Assembly (NCBI GenBank): GCA_022827185.1
Contig: JAJDTM010000038.1
Coordinates: 124,001-188,000, forward strand
Length of the DNA stretch: 64,000 nucleotides
Source of the DNA: Candidatus Poribacteria bacterium
Lineage (GTDB): Bacteria; Poribacteria; WGA-4E; WGA-3G
Direction: 5' to 3'
In this document: positions 9,069 through 19,933 of the stretch, in pieces
How the letters are laid out: each line of letters opens with the position of its first letter
Numbering within the stretch: position 1 is the stretch's first letter
Position numbers and translations under genes: made by a program
The notes under the pieces: model-generated
Databases searched by the model: none
Told to the model about the DNA's origin: nothing
Seen by the model: only the letters and a program-made list of their open reading frames with translations

Positions 9069-12000
9069 TTGATTGTGAAGAGTGGTAGATACTGCCTCCT
9101 AATCATCTTGACGTGCATAGGATTTGGATTTGGAACGGCAGACGCGCAAGAAAACCTCGCGCAACAGGCGTATACTATCTTTCAACAAAACTGCTTGAAT
9201 TGTCATGGAGAATCCGGTGCCTATAAAGATGAACTCCTGATTGAACGTACCGCGCTCGTTAATACCAGGGTCATTATTCCAGGGGATCCAGAAAACTCAG
9301 AATTCTATAAACGCCTACTCGGTCCTACCGAAAACGGCGCACAAATGCCACTCAATCTACCACCACTCTCACAGGAAGCCGTTGAAACAATTGCCCATTG
9401 GATTACCGCAGGCGCGTCAGATTGGGATGTCCAGTACGACATCAATTTCATTACGACAGATGCGATGCTTGATACCATGCGAACCCATCTGGAGTCGCTG
9501 GATCCGTTTGACCGTCCCTCCGCACGCTATTTTACAATGACGCATCTCCATAACGCGGGTGAAAGTCCTGAAACACTCAACGACTATCGGATCGCGCTCT
9601 CTAAACTCGTAAATAGTCTCTCATGGAGATTAGATATCACAAACCCAACATCCATTGATACTGCCCAAACAATCTTCTATATTGACCTACGGCGTTACGA
9701 ATGGAATACGAGAATCGATGTCTGGACACACATTGAGCAGGCATATCCCTACAACATTGCGTTTGATCCGGAAACACAAGCGGGTCTCCTTGGAAAACTG
9801 ACACAACTACAGACCGAAACAGGCAGCACAGTACCATTTGTCCATGTCGATTGGTTTCTTGCAACCGCCTCGTTACCACCGCTCTACCACGACATTTTAG
9901 GATTGCCACAGACAGACCGTTTATTAGAGACACAGTTAGAGATAGATGTCGCAAGCAATATCACGAACGCGCCAGGGATAAATGTTTGGCGTGCGGGTGT
10001 CAACAATTCCGGTGTTTCCTTAAACAACCGCGTTGTCGAACGCCACGCGTCTCGCTACGGCGCGTATTGGAAAAGTTATGACTTTGCTGGAAACTTAGAG
10101 TCGCAGCACATTTTTACACACCCACTTGATTTTACACACGATGGTGGCGAAATTATCTTCAATCTACCCAACGGGTTGCAGGCGTATTTTCTCGTTGATG
10201 CGAACGGTAGTCGATTGAATGACGCGCCAATTGACATCGTTTCTAACCCCGCCGCCAGCGATCCGACGGTGCGGAACGGTCTCTCCTGTATCGGGTGCCA
10301 TACCCGAGGCATGAAGAAGTTTAAAGACAGCGTGCGCGCGGCGGTTGAACAGGATCAAAACCCATCGTATAACAAAGAACAAGTATTACGTCTCTATCCA
10401 GAACAGTCAGTCCTCGATGAACTCTTACAAAAAGATACCCTTAAATTCCAGCAAGCATTAGAAAAAATTGGCGGTCCGTTTGCGGATGACGCATCGCGAC
10501 AGCAATTCTTCAAGCGACATGAAAATGAACCCGTCCAGCGGTTTCACGAGGCGTTTCAAGCACCGTTAGATGCATCACACGCTGCCGCCGCAGTCGGATT
10601 AGAAACAGCAGAATTCCTCACACAGATACGCGAAAAACAGAGCCTAAAGAACTTAGGATTACAAACACTCACAGATGTAAACGGCACTGTAAAACGGGAT
10701 GCATGGACATCTAACTTTGACGATGTGATTTCTGCGCTGAATACCCCTGATAGTGTGCTGCCGCCGGTTGTGGAGCGTCCGGAGCGGATACCTGGTGCTG
10801 GTCTTTATATTCCGGATGCAAACCTACGTGCTGTGATTGAAGAAGCTCTCGGCAAAGCAGCTGGTGATGTGATTGCGGTGGAGGATATGGAGACATTGAC
10901 TGATCTTGATGCAGAGAACAAGGGCATTCGCGATTTGACTGGACTTGAGTTTGCAACACACATGCAAAGGTTAGTCCTTGGGTTTGAATTTGCCACCAAC
11001 TCAGAAAGGTTAGAACTTAACGGCAACCAGATATCTGACATATCGCCGCTCGCAGGATTAATCAACTTGGAAAGGTTAGAACTTAACGGCAACCAGATAT
11101 CTGACATATCGCCGCTCGCAGGATTAATCAACTTGGAAAGGTTAGAACTTCGCCAAAATCAGATCTTCGACATATCGCCGCTCGCAGGATTAATCAACCT
11201 TATTAGCCTAAATATCCGACGGAACCCGCTATCTGACATATCACCATTGGCAAGTGCAATAAAATTGGAGTTTGTAGAGGTAAGTGACACATTGGTATCG
11301 GATATATCACCACTATCAGCATTAAAAAATCTGAATAAATTTAGTTCTTGGAATAGCCCTATATCCGACATCTCTCCACTCACGCACCTGACAATTATAG
11401 ATATGTGCGGTGCCCCCATATCGGATCTCTCGCCACTGGCAGCGGCGAAAAACTTGAGAGAGCTATATCTCTTGAAATGCAATATATCCGACGTATCGCC
11501 TCTAACGGAATTGACGGGGTTAACGCGTCTAAATCTTGCAGGTAACAACATATCAGATGTATCACCGTTGGCAGCTCTAACGGAGTTGGAATGGTTAAAA
11601 CTCACCGACAATCCGATAACGGATTTCTCACCTTTAGAAACACTCTTCAAAAATACAGATATACTTTTTGATGTTATTATTCCAGATGCAAGTCTCCGCG
11701 CGGCAATTGCAGAGGCACTCGGCAAAGCACCAAACACGGTAATTACAGTGGAGGAGATGACAACCTTGACCCACTTTGAAGCGATTGGAAGGGACATTCA
11801 GGGTTTGAAGGGAATTGAGCTTGCAACGAATCTGACTGAATTAAGAATCGGTCACAATCCGATATCGGATCTCTCACCAATCGCAGTGTTGACACAGATG
11901 CGCGAGATATATTTTAATGATACACAAGTTTCTGACCTTTCGCCACTTGCATCCTTGCGCAATCTTGAGGTGATAAACGCTGCAGCGACCCGTATTTCAA

Positions 12001-14090
12001 GTCTGGCTCCGTTGGCAGGGCTCAAAAATCTGCAAAAGTTAGACACCATACATTCTGATATTTCCGATCTCTCGCCCCTTGAAGGATTGACAAACTTAAC
12101 AAGATTGCTTTTATATGACTGCAAAGCAACCGATTTATCCCCCTTAAAAGGGTTAGCAAAACTGAGATGGCTCGGTTTTCCGCATACCAATAATATCACT
12201 GACTTCTCCCCCTTGTCGGGATTAACAGAGTTGAGGCATCTCGATCTATTCCATACTGAGATTTCAGATCTTTCCCCGTTAGCAGGATTGGTTAATTTGG
12301 AAACGTTGATACTTAATGAAAATCGAATCGTAGATGTCTCACCGCTTGCATCATTGCATAACTTAAAAAGGTTAGAACTTCATATCAATAACATCTCTGA
12401 CTTCTCACCCTTGGATGGCATACGCGAGACTATGGAAGTGTTCAATTGGTACAGCAACCCGGGCTTTCCACAAGGTGGTCCAAAAATTGCGGGACCCTGG
12501 TTATGGCTGACCTTGCCAGCAGAGGGAGACAAAGACGTACTTCTTAGGGATTACTTAGCAAAAGCATCCAACAATAAGGTTACAGAACAACAGATTGCTA
12601 CCCTTGGTACTTCGGAGGGATCTGTTATAGAAGAAAGTGTATGGTCGGCCGGAGCACTTGAAACGTATAAAATTAATGGCAGATGGAGCAATACAGATAA
12701 CCTTGAAAGATTGTTAAACCCGCAAGAGTCTATTGAATTTCCTAACGATGGTAATTTTGTTGTCTATGGTTCTATCACTTTGTATTCTTCGAGAACACAG
12801 CAGACAAAGGTCTTTATGGGTGCCAGTCATCCTCGGAGAGTCTACCTTAATGGCGAGTTAGTCCATGAAGACTATGCGGACTATTACGCAGGAGAATGGG
12901 CGTATGATTACCAAACATTTTTTCCCATCACACTGCAACGGGGAAAAAATGTGTTGTTGGTGAAGCTTGCTAAGCCCTGGAGGAGTGATCTATTGTCTCT
13001 CTTTTTCGGATTTGAACCTGACACCGAATATAAGGTATTCAATCCCCGTGTCGGTTACACCTTCTCTGATTCTAAAATCCATGTCGGTGATACATTTACC
13101 CTTGACCTCAGCGCGGGAGATGTAATAGATTTAGCGGGGTGGCAATTTGATATTTCGTTTGATCCGGCAGTGCTTGAAGCCATTGAAGTCAACGAAGGCG
13201 ATTTTCTCAAAACAGATGGCGGAACGACCTTCTTTCAAAAAGGGACGGTTGATAACACGACTGGCAAAATTACAGGTCTTAATGCAACACGTTTCAACGA
13301 GGACGGTGCCACGGGGACAGGTACATTGCTGTCAGTAACGTTCTTAGCCAAAGCGGAAGGTGAAACCCAATTGACACTAAACAACTTCCAATTGGGATCG
13401 ACCATAGGTGTACCCATTGCCGCAGCCCCTCCCGAGGTTGTCATCACTATTGAAGGACAACTCGTTATTGGAGATGTAAACCGAGATGGACAGGTGAGCG
13501 TCCTGGATCTGATCCTTGTCTCCCGACACCTCGGTGAAGACGCATCTGCTAACCCGCAGGCAGACGTAAATCGAGATGGCGTTATCAACATCCAAGACCT
13601 CATCCTCGTTGCACAACATCTCGGTGAGTCAACCGCCGCTGCAGCACCCTCCATTATTGCAGCAATAAATAACGGAGAACTAACGCCTGCGATAGTCCAA
13701 GCATGGATAACACAAGCACAAATTGAAGATGATGGCTCCATTGCCTTTCAACAAGGCATCACCAATCTTGAACGACTCTTAGCACTGTTCATCCCAGAAG
13801 AAACCGCCTTACTTCACAACTATCCGAACCCTTTCAATCCAGAGACATGGATACCGTATCAACTCGCTGAACCAGCAGAAGTTACCTTGACGATTCATGC
13901 TGTGAATGGGACGCTGGTCCGGACGTTGATATTAGGGTATCAACCCGCTGGCATCTACCAAACCCGCACCCGTGCGGCGTATTGGGACGGCAAAAACGAT
14001 CTCGGTGAACCCGTCGCAAGTGGTGTCTACTTCTATACACTCACAGCAGGCGATTTTAACGCCACCCGAAAAATGCTGATAAGAAAATAG
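9069..14090 (+). CDS. Secreted PSCyt1 heme c / leucine-rich repeat / cohesin-like / dockerin protein with C-terminal sorting-like domain
   Basis: NCLNCHG and CIGCHTRG heme motifs; many SDISPLAGLINLERLELNGNQI repeats; dockerin pair DVNRDGQVSVLDLI / DVNRDGVINIQDLI; C-terminal NYPNPFNPETWIPYQL...VASGVYFYTLTAG. Confidence 0.85.
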   Translation: MIVKSGRYCLLIILTCIGFGFGTADAQENLAQQAYTIFQQNCLNCHGESGAYKDELLIERTALVNTRVIIPGDPENSEFYKRLLGPTENGAQMPLNLPPLSQEAVETIAHWITAGASDWDVQYDINFITTDAMLDTMRTHLESLDPFDRPSARYFTMTHLHNAGESPETLNDYRIALSKLVNSLSWRLDITNPTSIDTAQTIFYIDLRRYEWNTRIDVWTHIEQAYPYNIAFDPETQAGLLGKLTQLQTETGSTVPFVHVDWFLATASLPPLYHDILGLPQTDRLLETQLEIDVASNITNAPGINVWRAGVNNSGVSLNNRVVERHASRYGAYWKSYDFAGNLESQHIFTHPLDFTHDGGEIIFNLPNGLQAYFLVDANGSRLNDAPIDIVSNPAASDPTVRNGLSCIGCHTRGMKKFKDSVRAAVEQDQNPSYNKEQVLRLYPEQSVLDELLQKDTLKFQQALEKIGGPFADDASRQQFFKRHENEPVQRFHEAFQAPLDASHAAAAVGLETAEFLTQIREKQSLKNLGLQTLTDVNGTVKRDAWTSNFDDVISALNTPDSVLPPVVERPERIPGAGLYIPDANLRAVIEEALGKAAGDVIAVEDMETLTDLDAENKGIRDLTGLEFATHMQRLVLGFEFATNSERLELNGNQISDISPLAGLINLERLELNGNQISDISPLAGLINLERLELRQNQIFDISPLAGLINLISLNIRRNPLSDISPLASAIKLEFVEVSDTLVSDISPLSALKNLNKFSSWNSPISDISPLTHLTIIDMCGAPISDLSPLAAAKNLRELYLLKCNISDVSPLTELTGLTRLNLAGNNISDVSPLAALTELEWLKLTDNPITDFSPLETLFKNTDILFDVIIPDASLRAAIAEALGKAPNTVITVEEMTTLTHFEAIGRDIQGLKGIELATNLTELRIGHNPISDLSPIAVLTQMREIYFNDTQVSDLSPLASLRNLEVINAAATRISSLAPLAGLKNLQKLDTIHSDISDLSPLEGLTNLTRLLLYDCKATDLSPLKGLAKLRWLGFPHTNNITDFSPLSGLTELRHLDLFHTEISDLSPLAGLVNLETLILNENRIVDVSPLASLHNLKRLELHINNISDFSPLDGIRETMEVFNWYSNPGFPQGGPKIAGPWLWLTLPAEGDKDVLLRDYLAKASNNKVTEQQIATLGTSEGSVIEESVWSAGALETYKINGRWSNTDNLERLLNPQESIEFPNDGNFVVYGSITLYSSRTQQTKVFMGASHPRRVYLNGELVHEDYADYYAGEWAYDYQTFFPITLQRGKNVLLVKLAKPWRSDLLSLFFGFEPDTEYKVFNPRVGYTFSDSKIHVGDTFTLDLSAGDVIDLAGWQFDISFDPAVLEAIEVNEGDFLKTDGGTTFFQKGTVDNTTGKITGLNATRFNEDGATGTGTLLSVTFLAKAEGETQLTLNNFQLGSTIGVPIAAAPPEVVITIEGQLVIGDVNRDGQVSVLDLILVSRHLGEDASANPQADVNRDGVINIQDLILVAQHLGESTAAAAPSIIAAINNGELTPAIVQAWITQAQIEDDGSIAFQQGITNLERLLALFIPEETALLHNYPNPFNPETWIPYQLAEPAEVTLTIHAVNGTLVRTLILGYQPAGIYQTRTRAAYWDGKNDLGEPVASGVYFYTLTAGDFNATRKMLIRK
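11003..11134 (+). repeat. Near-identical 66-bp tandem repeat encoding one 22-aa LRR unit (plus a diverging third copy)
   Basis: gaaaggttagaacttaacggcaaccagatatctgacatatcgccgctcgcaggattaatcaac begins at 11003 and 11069, related copy from 11135. Confidence 0.9.
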
Positions 14091-14137
14091 TATCAAATGA
14101 CGCTGCCATCACACTCTCCATGACTATTTATGGTGAA

Positions 14138-14287
14138 TTATAGAAATAAGTTGACATTTATCAATAACTCTGTTTGCTCAAAGTCCCCCTGATAAGGGGG
14201 ATTTAGGGGGTTGACTTTGCATTAAGAATGTATAAGTAATTCTAAAATCTACCATAGTTTTATAGTTTGGAAACTTATTTTCTATAT
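14138..14287. mobile_element. Putative second MITE type carrying the GTCCCCCTGATAAGGGGGATTTAGGGGG core
   Basis: Outer arms TATAGAAATAAGTTGACA and reverse complement of TTTGGAAACTTATTTTCTATA are related; core identical to that of elements 2 and 5. Confidence 0.45.
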
Positions 14288-14625
14288 CCATCCTGCCACT
14301 TATATGCTGAAAACCGTTGTAGCATAAACTGTTAGTCTGTGCGTGTATGGGCGCAAACTAAAAGTTTTGCGGCGTACTCGCCCAGATGCAACGTGCATCA
14401 CGCTACGAAAGAGAAAACTAAACACCCCTGTTGCACTCCCGAAGACTTCTTGCCTTTCATGAGAACTTGTGTTATCATATAAGATATGAAGGCGAATTCC
14501 CAAGGAGCGTCGCGCCTAACTTAGATTGACGCAACGATTCCGAACCTTGCCACCAACACTGTTTTGAAAATTCTAAAATCTACTATAATTCCGAACAAAA
14601 CTTCAGAATCCGGAGGAGAGAATCC

Positions 14626-17600
14626 ATGATGGGATGGAGGATCTTTGTTGTCCCTGTTTGTGTATTAATATTCATGACAACATACCAGAATGTTGATGCT
14701 CAAGAAAACCTCGCACAGGAAGTGTCCGCCATATTTGAACAAAGTTGTCTTATTTGCCATGGACCACACGGCTCCTTTACCGAGCAACTCATCATTCAAA
14801 GCAGCCAAGGATTAATTGATTCTGGGGTTCTTATTCCTGGGAACCCTGATAATTCCATATTCTATCAGCGGTTAATCGAAACCGCTGCAGAAAAACGGAT
14901 GCCGCTCGGACAGCCGCCCTTGCCTCCTGCAGCGATTGAGACGATCCGACAGTGGATCCAAGCAGGCGCACCGGATTGGAACGTTTTTGCCAGAACCGAC
15001 ATCAACTTCATTACAACTGAAGAAATGCTTCAGGTAATTGAGAACCATGTCCAATCGCTCGATACATTCGACCGCGCCTTCGCACGCTATTTTACATCAA
15101 CACACCTCTATAACGCAGGCGAAACCACTGAAACGCTTCGCGCGTATCAACGAGCACTTTCAAAACTCGTGAACAGTCTCTCTTGGGGACGTGAAGTTAC
15201 CAATCCGCAACCCATCGATTCAGAAAAAACGATCTTTTATATCGACCTCCGAGATTACGAATGGGAACTCGGTACCAACCGCTGGGCACAGATTGAACAA
15301 GCATATCCATACAAAAATAATTTTGAGTCTCCAACACAGACACATCTGCACGAAAAACTCATGAATCTTCGCCAAGAAATGAACTGCGATGTGCCGTTTG
15401 TTCAGGTCGATTGGTTTCTCGCAACAGCATCCTTACCACCACTCTATCACGATATCCTTGACCTTCCACTCACGGATCGGGAGCTGGAAGCAGAGCTTGA
15501 TGTAGATGTCGGCGAAAATATCATCAATGCAGCGGGAAAACGCGTCTGGCGTGCAGGATTCAACGATTCCGGTGTCTCCAATCATAACCGTATTGTAGAA
15601 CGGCATCTCTCTCGATACGGCGCGTATTGGAAAAGTTACGACTTCGCTGGAAACGTAGGTTCAAAGAATATCTTCACACATCCGCTCAATTTTACACACG
15701 ACGGTGGCGAGATTATCTTCAACCTTCCAAACGGCTTACAAGCCTACTATCTGTCAGATGCCGGCGGCAATCGACTGAATGCAGCACCGATAAACATTGT
15801 TCGCAACCCTGCTACAAGCGATCCGACCGTCCGCAATGGACTCTCCTGCATCGGCTGCCATACGGAGGGGATGAAAACGTTTGAAGATCAAGTGCGCGGT
15901 ATTGTTGAACAGAGTGAGAATCCCCCATTTGACAAAGACCGCGCATTGCGACTTTATGTTGAAAAAACAGTGATGGATGGGCTCATCGAAGAAGACACTG
16001 AACGTTACCGACAGGCACTTGAAGCAACAGGCGATGTATTTGGGGGTATTGAACCGGTTCAACGATTCCACGAGGCGTTTCAAGGTCCACTTGATGCTTC
16101 ACACGCTGCCGCTGCTGTCGGATTAGAGACCGCGGTATTCCTTGGAAAAATTCGTGAGAATGTGAGTTTACAAAACTTAGGATTGCAGGTATTAGAAAAT
16201 GGTACTATGAAACGGGATGCGTGGACATCAAATTTTCAAGATGTGATTTCTGCGTTGAATACCCCTGATAGTGTGCTGCCATCAGTCGTGCAGCGTCCAG
16301 AGCGTATTCCTGGAGCTTCTGTTCACATCCCGGATCCCGCACTCCGTAATGTTATTGTAAATGTGTTAGGTTTATCAGCTAATAAACCTATTACAACTGA
16401 GGATATGGCAAAAGTTAACCATCTGAGTTGGGAACATCATATCGCTGATAGAGGTATTCAAGATTTAACAGGGTTGGAGTATGCGATGAATCTTGAATCT
16501 TTGGTTTTACAGGGTAATCAAGTATCCGATCTATCCCCTATTGCAGGACTCATGAATCTGAGATACCTTTTTCTACGAGGGAGTCCAATATCCGATTTGT
16601 CGCCGATAGCAGGATTAACCAACCTTGAAAATTTAGCGTTGAACGCCAAAGTATTAGATTTATCGCCGATAGCAGGATTGACCAACCTAAAAGGTATACA
16701 GCTTTGGGGAGCGAATCAGATAAATTTCTCGGTTTTTGCAAATCTAAAGAATTTAGAGTCGCTAAGTATGTGGCACGGCACAATATCAAATTTGTCGCAG
16801 ATAATAGGCTTAACAGGGCTGAGACATTTGGAAATCTACGATCATGAACTGGAAGATATATCACCAATAGCTCATCTAACAGGACTGAGAACTTTACGCC
16901 TCGGTGGTAACAGAAATATAACGGATGCGTCTCCTGTTGCGGATTTAATAAACTTGGAATATTTGGATTTCCACCACGATTCAATATCCGATTTATCACC
17001 GCTAGCTGGGTTAATTAACTTGAAAGAACTAAATCTTTACGACAATAGGTTAATATCTGATTTATCATCGTTGACGGGATTAACAGAATTGACACGCCTT
17101 GAACTTCGACGAAACAAAGTATCGGACGTATCTACCTTGGCGGGACTCGTCAACTTGGAATATTTGGACCTTCGCGACAATCCGATAACGGATTTATCAC
17201 CTTTAGAGGCCCTCTCGCAAAATACGAATATACTTGCTGGTGAAGTGGCTATACTCGATCCGAACCTGCGTGCCGCAATTGCGGAAGCCCTTGGGAAAAA
17301 TAATACTGCGATTGTCTCAATTACGGTGGAGGAGATGACAACGTTAACAACCCTCAGAGCAAGTAATAGAGACATTAAAGATTTAACAGGCATTGAGCAC
17401 GCGATAAATCTGGAAGAAATATGGATTGTAAATAATCCTATATCTGATTTATCACCACTTGCCGAATTGAAAAACCTTATTCGTTTAGAGGCTTGGAATA
17501 CCTCCATAGAAGATCTATCACCCTTGGCAGGACTGACAAAACTGAGAAACTTAGTTTTGGCTAGTAATCCAATATCGGATCTATCACCCTTGGCAAGCCT

Positions 17601-19803
17601 AACAAACCTGGAAATACTGAGCATTTATGGAATAGAAACAGTAGACCTCTCACCGCTGGCAGGATTAACCAACCTAATACGACTGCAGATCGCTAACAAT
17701 GAGAGACTATCGGATCTATCACCCTTGGCAAGCCTAATCAATTTAGAATGGCTGGACTGTCACGGTTGTGATTCACTGTCTGATTTATCACCGTTGGCAG
17801 CGTTAACCAAATTAGAATATCTAAACCTTAACCACACCAGAAGAGTGTCCGATTATTCTTTAGCACCATTATCGGGTTTAACAGGATTAAGACGTTTACG
17901 GCTTGATGAGAACAGGATCTCAGATGTATCTCCACTTTCAGGGCTAATCAACTTGGTAAGGTTAGATTTACCGCGGAATGAAATAGTTGATTTATCACCG
18001 TTATCGGGTTTAACAAGATTAACAGAGTTGTACCTTAACGTAAATAGGATCTCAGATGTATCTCCACTTTCAGGGCTAATCAACTTGGAATGGTTAGATT
18101 TACGTGTAAATCAAATCGCCGACATATCCTCTTTAAATGGGTTAGCTGCACGGACATATATAAGTTGGCTCAAAAACCCCGGTGCACCTATAGAGGGACA
18201 AAAAATAGAAGGGCCTTGGTTATGGGTACCGATCCCAGAAAAACAACTTGACAACAGTACAGATTTGTTGTCAGAAGTGAGTGGAGGTTCTGTAATAGAA
18301 CGTCAGATCGCTACGAAAGGTGCAACGGAGGGAGAAGCCGTCGGAAATTACGAATGGACAGCTCATAAAATTTCTCCTATAGGTACTGATAATGGGATTA
18401 TAAATAATATGCATGAAATAGTCCGTGCTTTTGGCTTGCCCGAAGAATATGAATGGTCTACGGAAGTTATGGTTGTCTATGGTTCCGTAATCTTATATTC
18501 ACCGCGAGAACAAAAAACAAGAATGTTTGTGGGAAGTGAAGGTCGCAACAAGGTTTGGCTAAATGGTGAGTTAATCTACGAGCAGTTAATCAGACCTACT
18601 GAATATGATTATTGGTCGGACGATAGTGAGGGTTACCATCAGTATTTTCCTGTCACCCTGAAACCGGGAGCAAATGTCTTATTAGTCGCAGTTGGCAACG
18701 GCGGAACGATTACCGGGCACTTCGGTTTTGAAGAAGGCACAGAGTATACAGTGATGCCGCCAGGTGTCGGTTTCACATTTTCTGCAACGTCAACAAGCGT
18801 TATTCCTGGAGATACATTCACACTGAATCTCAACGCAGAAAACGTTACCGATTTAGCAGGGTGGCAAGCTGATATTACATTTGATCCTGAAGTGCTTAAA
18901 GCGGTTGAAGTCACCGAGCGCGATTTCCTGAAGGTGGAAGGTGGTGCTACCTTCTTCCAGGAGGGCACAATTGATAACACAACAGGGAAAATCACTGATC
19001 TGTTTTCGGCGCGGATATCTGAAAGCGGTATTAGCGGTACAGGCGCACTGCTGTCGGTGACATTCAAGGCAAAAGCAGGAGGCAAGACACAAGTGACACT
19101 GGAAAATTTTGAGTTCAGTTCTATCAGTGGTGCGGTCATTCCTTCTGTTCCGCCCGATATTACCATTATTGTGGGAGAATATCCCGCTTGGGATGTGAAT
19201 CAAGATGGGCGTGTAAGTGTTGTAGATCTGGTGCTTGTAGCAAAAGATTTGGGTTCCGATGTTCCTGCTAACTTGCGGACAGACGTAAATCGGGACGGAG
19301 CTATTAACATCCAAGACCTCATCGTTGTCGCACAACACCTCGGTGAATCAACTGACGCTGTAGCACCCTCCATAGCAATAAACAACGGAGAACTAACGCC
19401 TGCGAAGGTCCAAGCATGGATAACACAAGCACAAATTGAAGATGATGGTTCCGTTGCCTTCCGACAAGGCATCGCCAACCTTGAACGGCTCCTAACACTG
19501 TTCATCCCAGAAGAAACGGCTTTACTTCACAACTATCCAAATCCGTTCAATCCGGAGACTTGGGTACCGTATCAGTTAGCAAAACCAGCGGAGGTAACGT
19601 TAACGATCTATGCCACAAATGGGGCAATCGTCCGAACCTTAGAATTAGGACATCAACCCGCTGGTATCTATCAAACCCGCACCCGTGCGGCGTATTGGGA
19701 CGGCAAAAACGATCTCGGTGAACCCGTCGCAAGTGGTGTCTACTTCTATACACTCACAGCAGGTGATTTCAACGCCACCCGAAAAATGTTAATAAGGAAA
19801 TAA
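14626..19803 (+). CDS. Paralog of 9069-14090: PSCyt1 heme c / LRR / cohesin-like / dockerin protein
   Basis: SCLICHG and CIGCHTEG; LRRs; DVNQDGRVSVVDLV / DVNRDGAINIQDLI; same C-terminal domain NYPNPFNPETWVPYQL. Confidence 0.85.
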   Translation: MMGWRIFVVPVCVLIFMTTYQNVDAQENLAQEVSAIFEQSCLICHGPHGSFTEQLIIQSSQGLIDSGVLIPGNPDNSIFYQRLIETAAEKRMPLGQPPLPPAAIETIRQWIQAGAPDWNVFARTDINFITTEEMLQVIENHVQSLDTFDRAFARYFTSTHLYNAGETTETLRAYQRALSKLVNSLSWGREVTNPQPIDSEKTIFYIDLRDYEWELGTNRWAQIEQAYPYKNNFESPTQTHLHEKLMNLRQEMNCDVPFVQVDWFLATASLPPLYHDILDLPLTDRELEAELDVDVGENIINAAGKRVWRAGFNDSGVSNHNRIVERHLSRYGAYWKSYDFAGNVGSKNIFTHPLNFTHDGGEIIFNLPNGLQAYYLSDAGGNRLNAAPINIVRNPATSDPTVRNGLSCIGCHTEGMKTFEDQVRGIVEQSENPPFDKDRALRLYVEKTVMDGLIEEDTERYRQALEATGDVFGGIEPVQRFHEAFQGPLDASHAAAAVGLETAVFLGKIRENVSLQNLGLQVLENGTMKRDAWTSNFQDVISALNTPDSVLPSVVQRPERIPGASVHIPDPALRNVIVNVLGLSANKPITTEDMAKVNHLSWEHHIADRGIQDLTGLEYAMNLESLVLQGNQVSDLSPIAGLMNLRYLFLRGSPISDLSPIAGLTNLENLALNAKVLDLSPIAGLTNLKGIQLWGANQINFSVFANLKNLESLSMWHGTISNLSQIIGLTGLRHLEIYDHELEDISPIAHLTGLRTLRLGGNRNITDASPVADLINLEYLDFHHDSISDLSPLAGLINLKELNLYDNRLISDLSSLTGLTELTRLELRRNKVSDVSTLAGLVNLEYLDLRDNPITDLSPLEALSQNTNILAGEVAILDPNLRAAIAEALGKNNTAIVSITVEEMTTLTTLRASNRDIKDLTGIEHAINLEEIWIVNNPISDLSPLAELKNLIRLEAWNTSIEDLSPLAGLTKLRNLVLASNPISDLSPLASLTNLEILSIYGIETVDLSPLAGLTNLIRLQIANNERLSDLSPLASLINLEWLDCHGCDSLSDLSPLAALTKLEYLNLNHTRRVSDYSLAPLSGLTGLRRLRLDENRISDVSPLSGLINLVRLDLPRNEIVDLSPLSGLTRLTELYLNVNRISDVSPLSGLINLEWLDLRVNQIADISSLNGLAARTYISWLKNPGAPIEGQKIEGPWLWVPIPEKQLDNSTDLLSEVSGGSVIERQIATKGATEGEAVGNYEWTAHKISPIGTDNGIINNMHEIVRAFGLPEEYEWSTEVMVVYGSVILYSPREQKTRMFVGSEGRNKVWLNGELIYEQLIRPTEYDYWSDDSEGYHQYFPVTLKPGANVLLVAVGNGGTITGHFGFEEGTEYTVMPPGVGFTFSATSTSVIPGDTFTLNLNAENVTDLAGWQADITFDPEVLKAVEVTERDFLKVEGGATFFQEGTIDNTTGKITDLFSARISESGISGTGALLSVTFKAKAGGKTQVTLENFEFSSISGAVIPSVPPDITIIVGEYPAWDVNQDGRVSVVDLVLVAKDLGSDVPANLRTDVNRDGAINIQDLIVVAQHLGESTDAVAPSIAINNGELTPAKVQAWITQAQIEDDGSVAFRQGIANLERLLTLFIPEETALLHNYPNPFNPETWVPYQLAKPAEVTLTIYATNGAIVRTLELGHQPAGIYQTRTRAAYWDGKNDLGEPVASGVYFYTLTAGDFNATRKMLIRK

Positions 19804-19812
19804 AACGAACGA

Positions 19813-19919
19813 ATTAGTAGCCGGCTGTTAGTTTTCAGTTAAAGAGGTGGATTGCGGCAGTAACAGATACTTTCACTACCACAAGATATTAACTGACAAC
19901 TGATAACTGATAACTACTA
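19813..19919. repeat. Imperfect hairpin repeat (arms of GATAACT-type words around TTAAAGAGGT)
   Basis: Left ttagtagccggctgttagttttcagttaaagaggt; right atattaactgacaactgataactgataactactaa. Confidence 0.6.
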
Positions 19920-19933
19920 AAGGAGATAGCACG

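Noticed and set aside
10990-11200. CRISPR-like regular spacing
   Set aside because: The 66-bp period is in frame and encodes LRR units; there are no repeat-spacer units.
10805-18083. Multiple minus-strand ORFs antisense to the LRR genes
   Set aside because: They mirror the LRR repeat and have low-complexity repetitive composition; the plus-strand reading has coherent domains.
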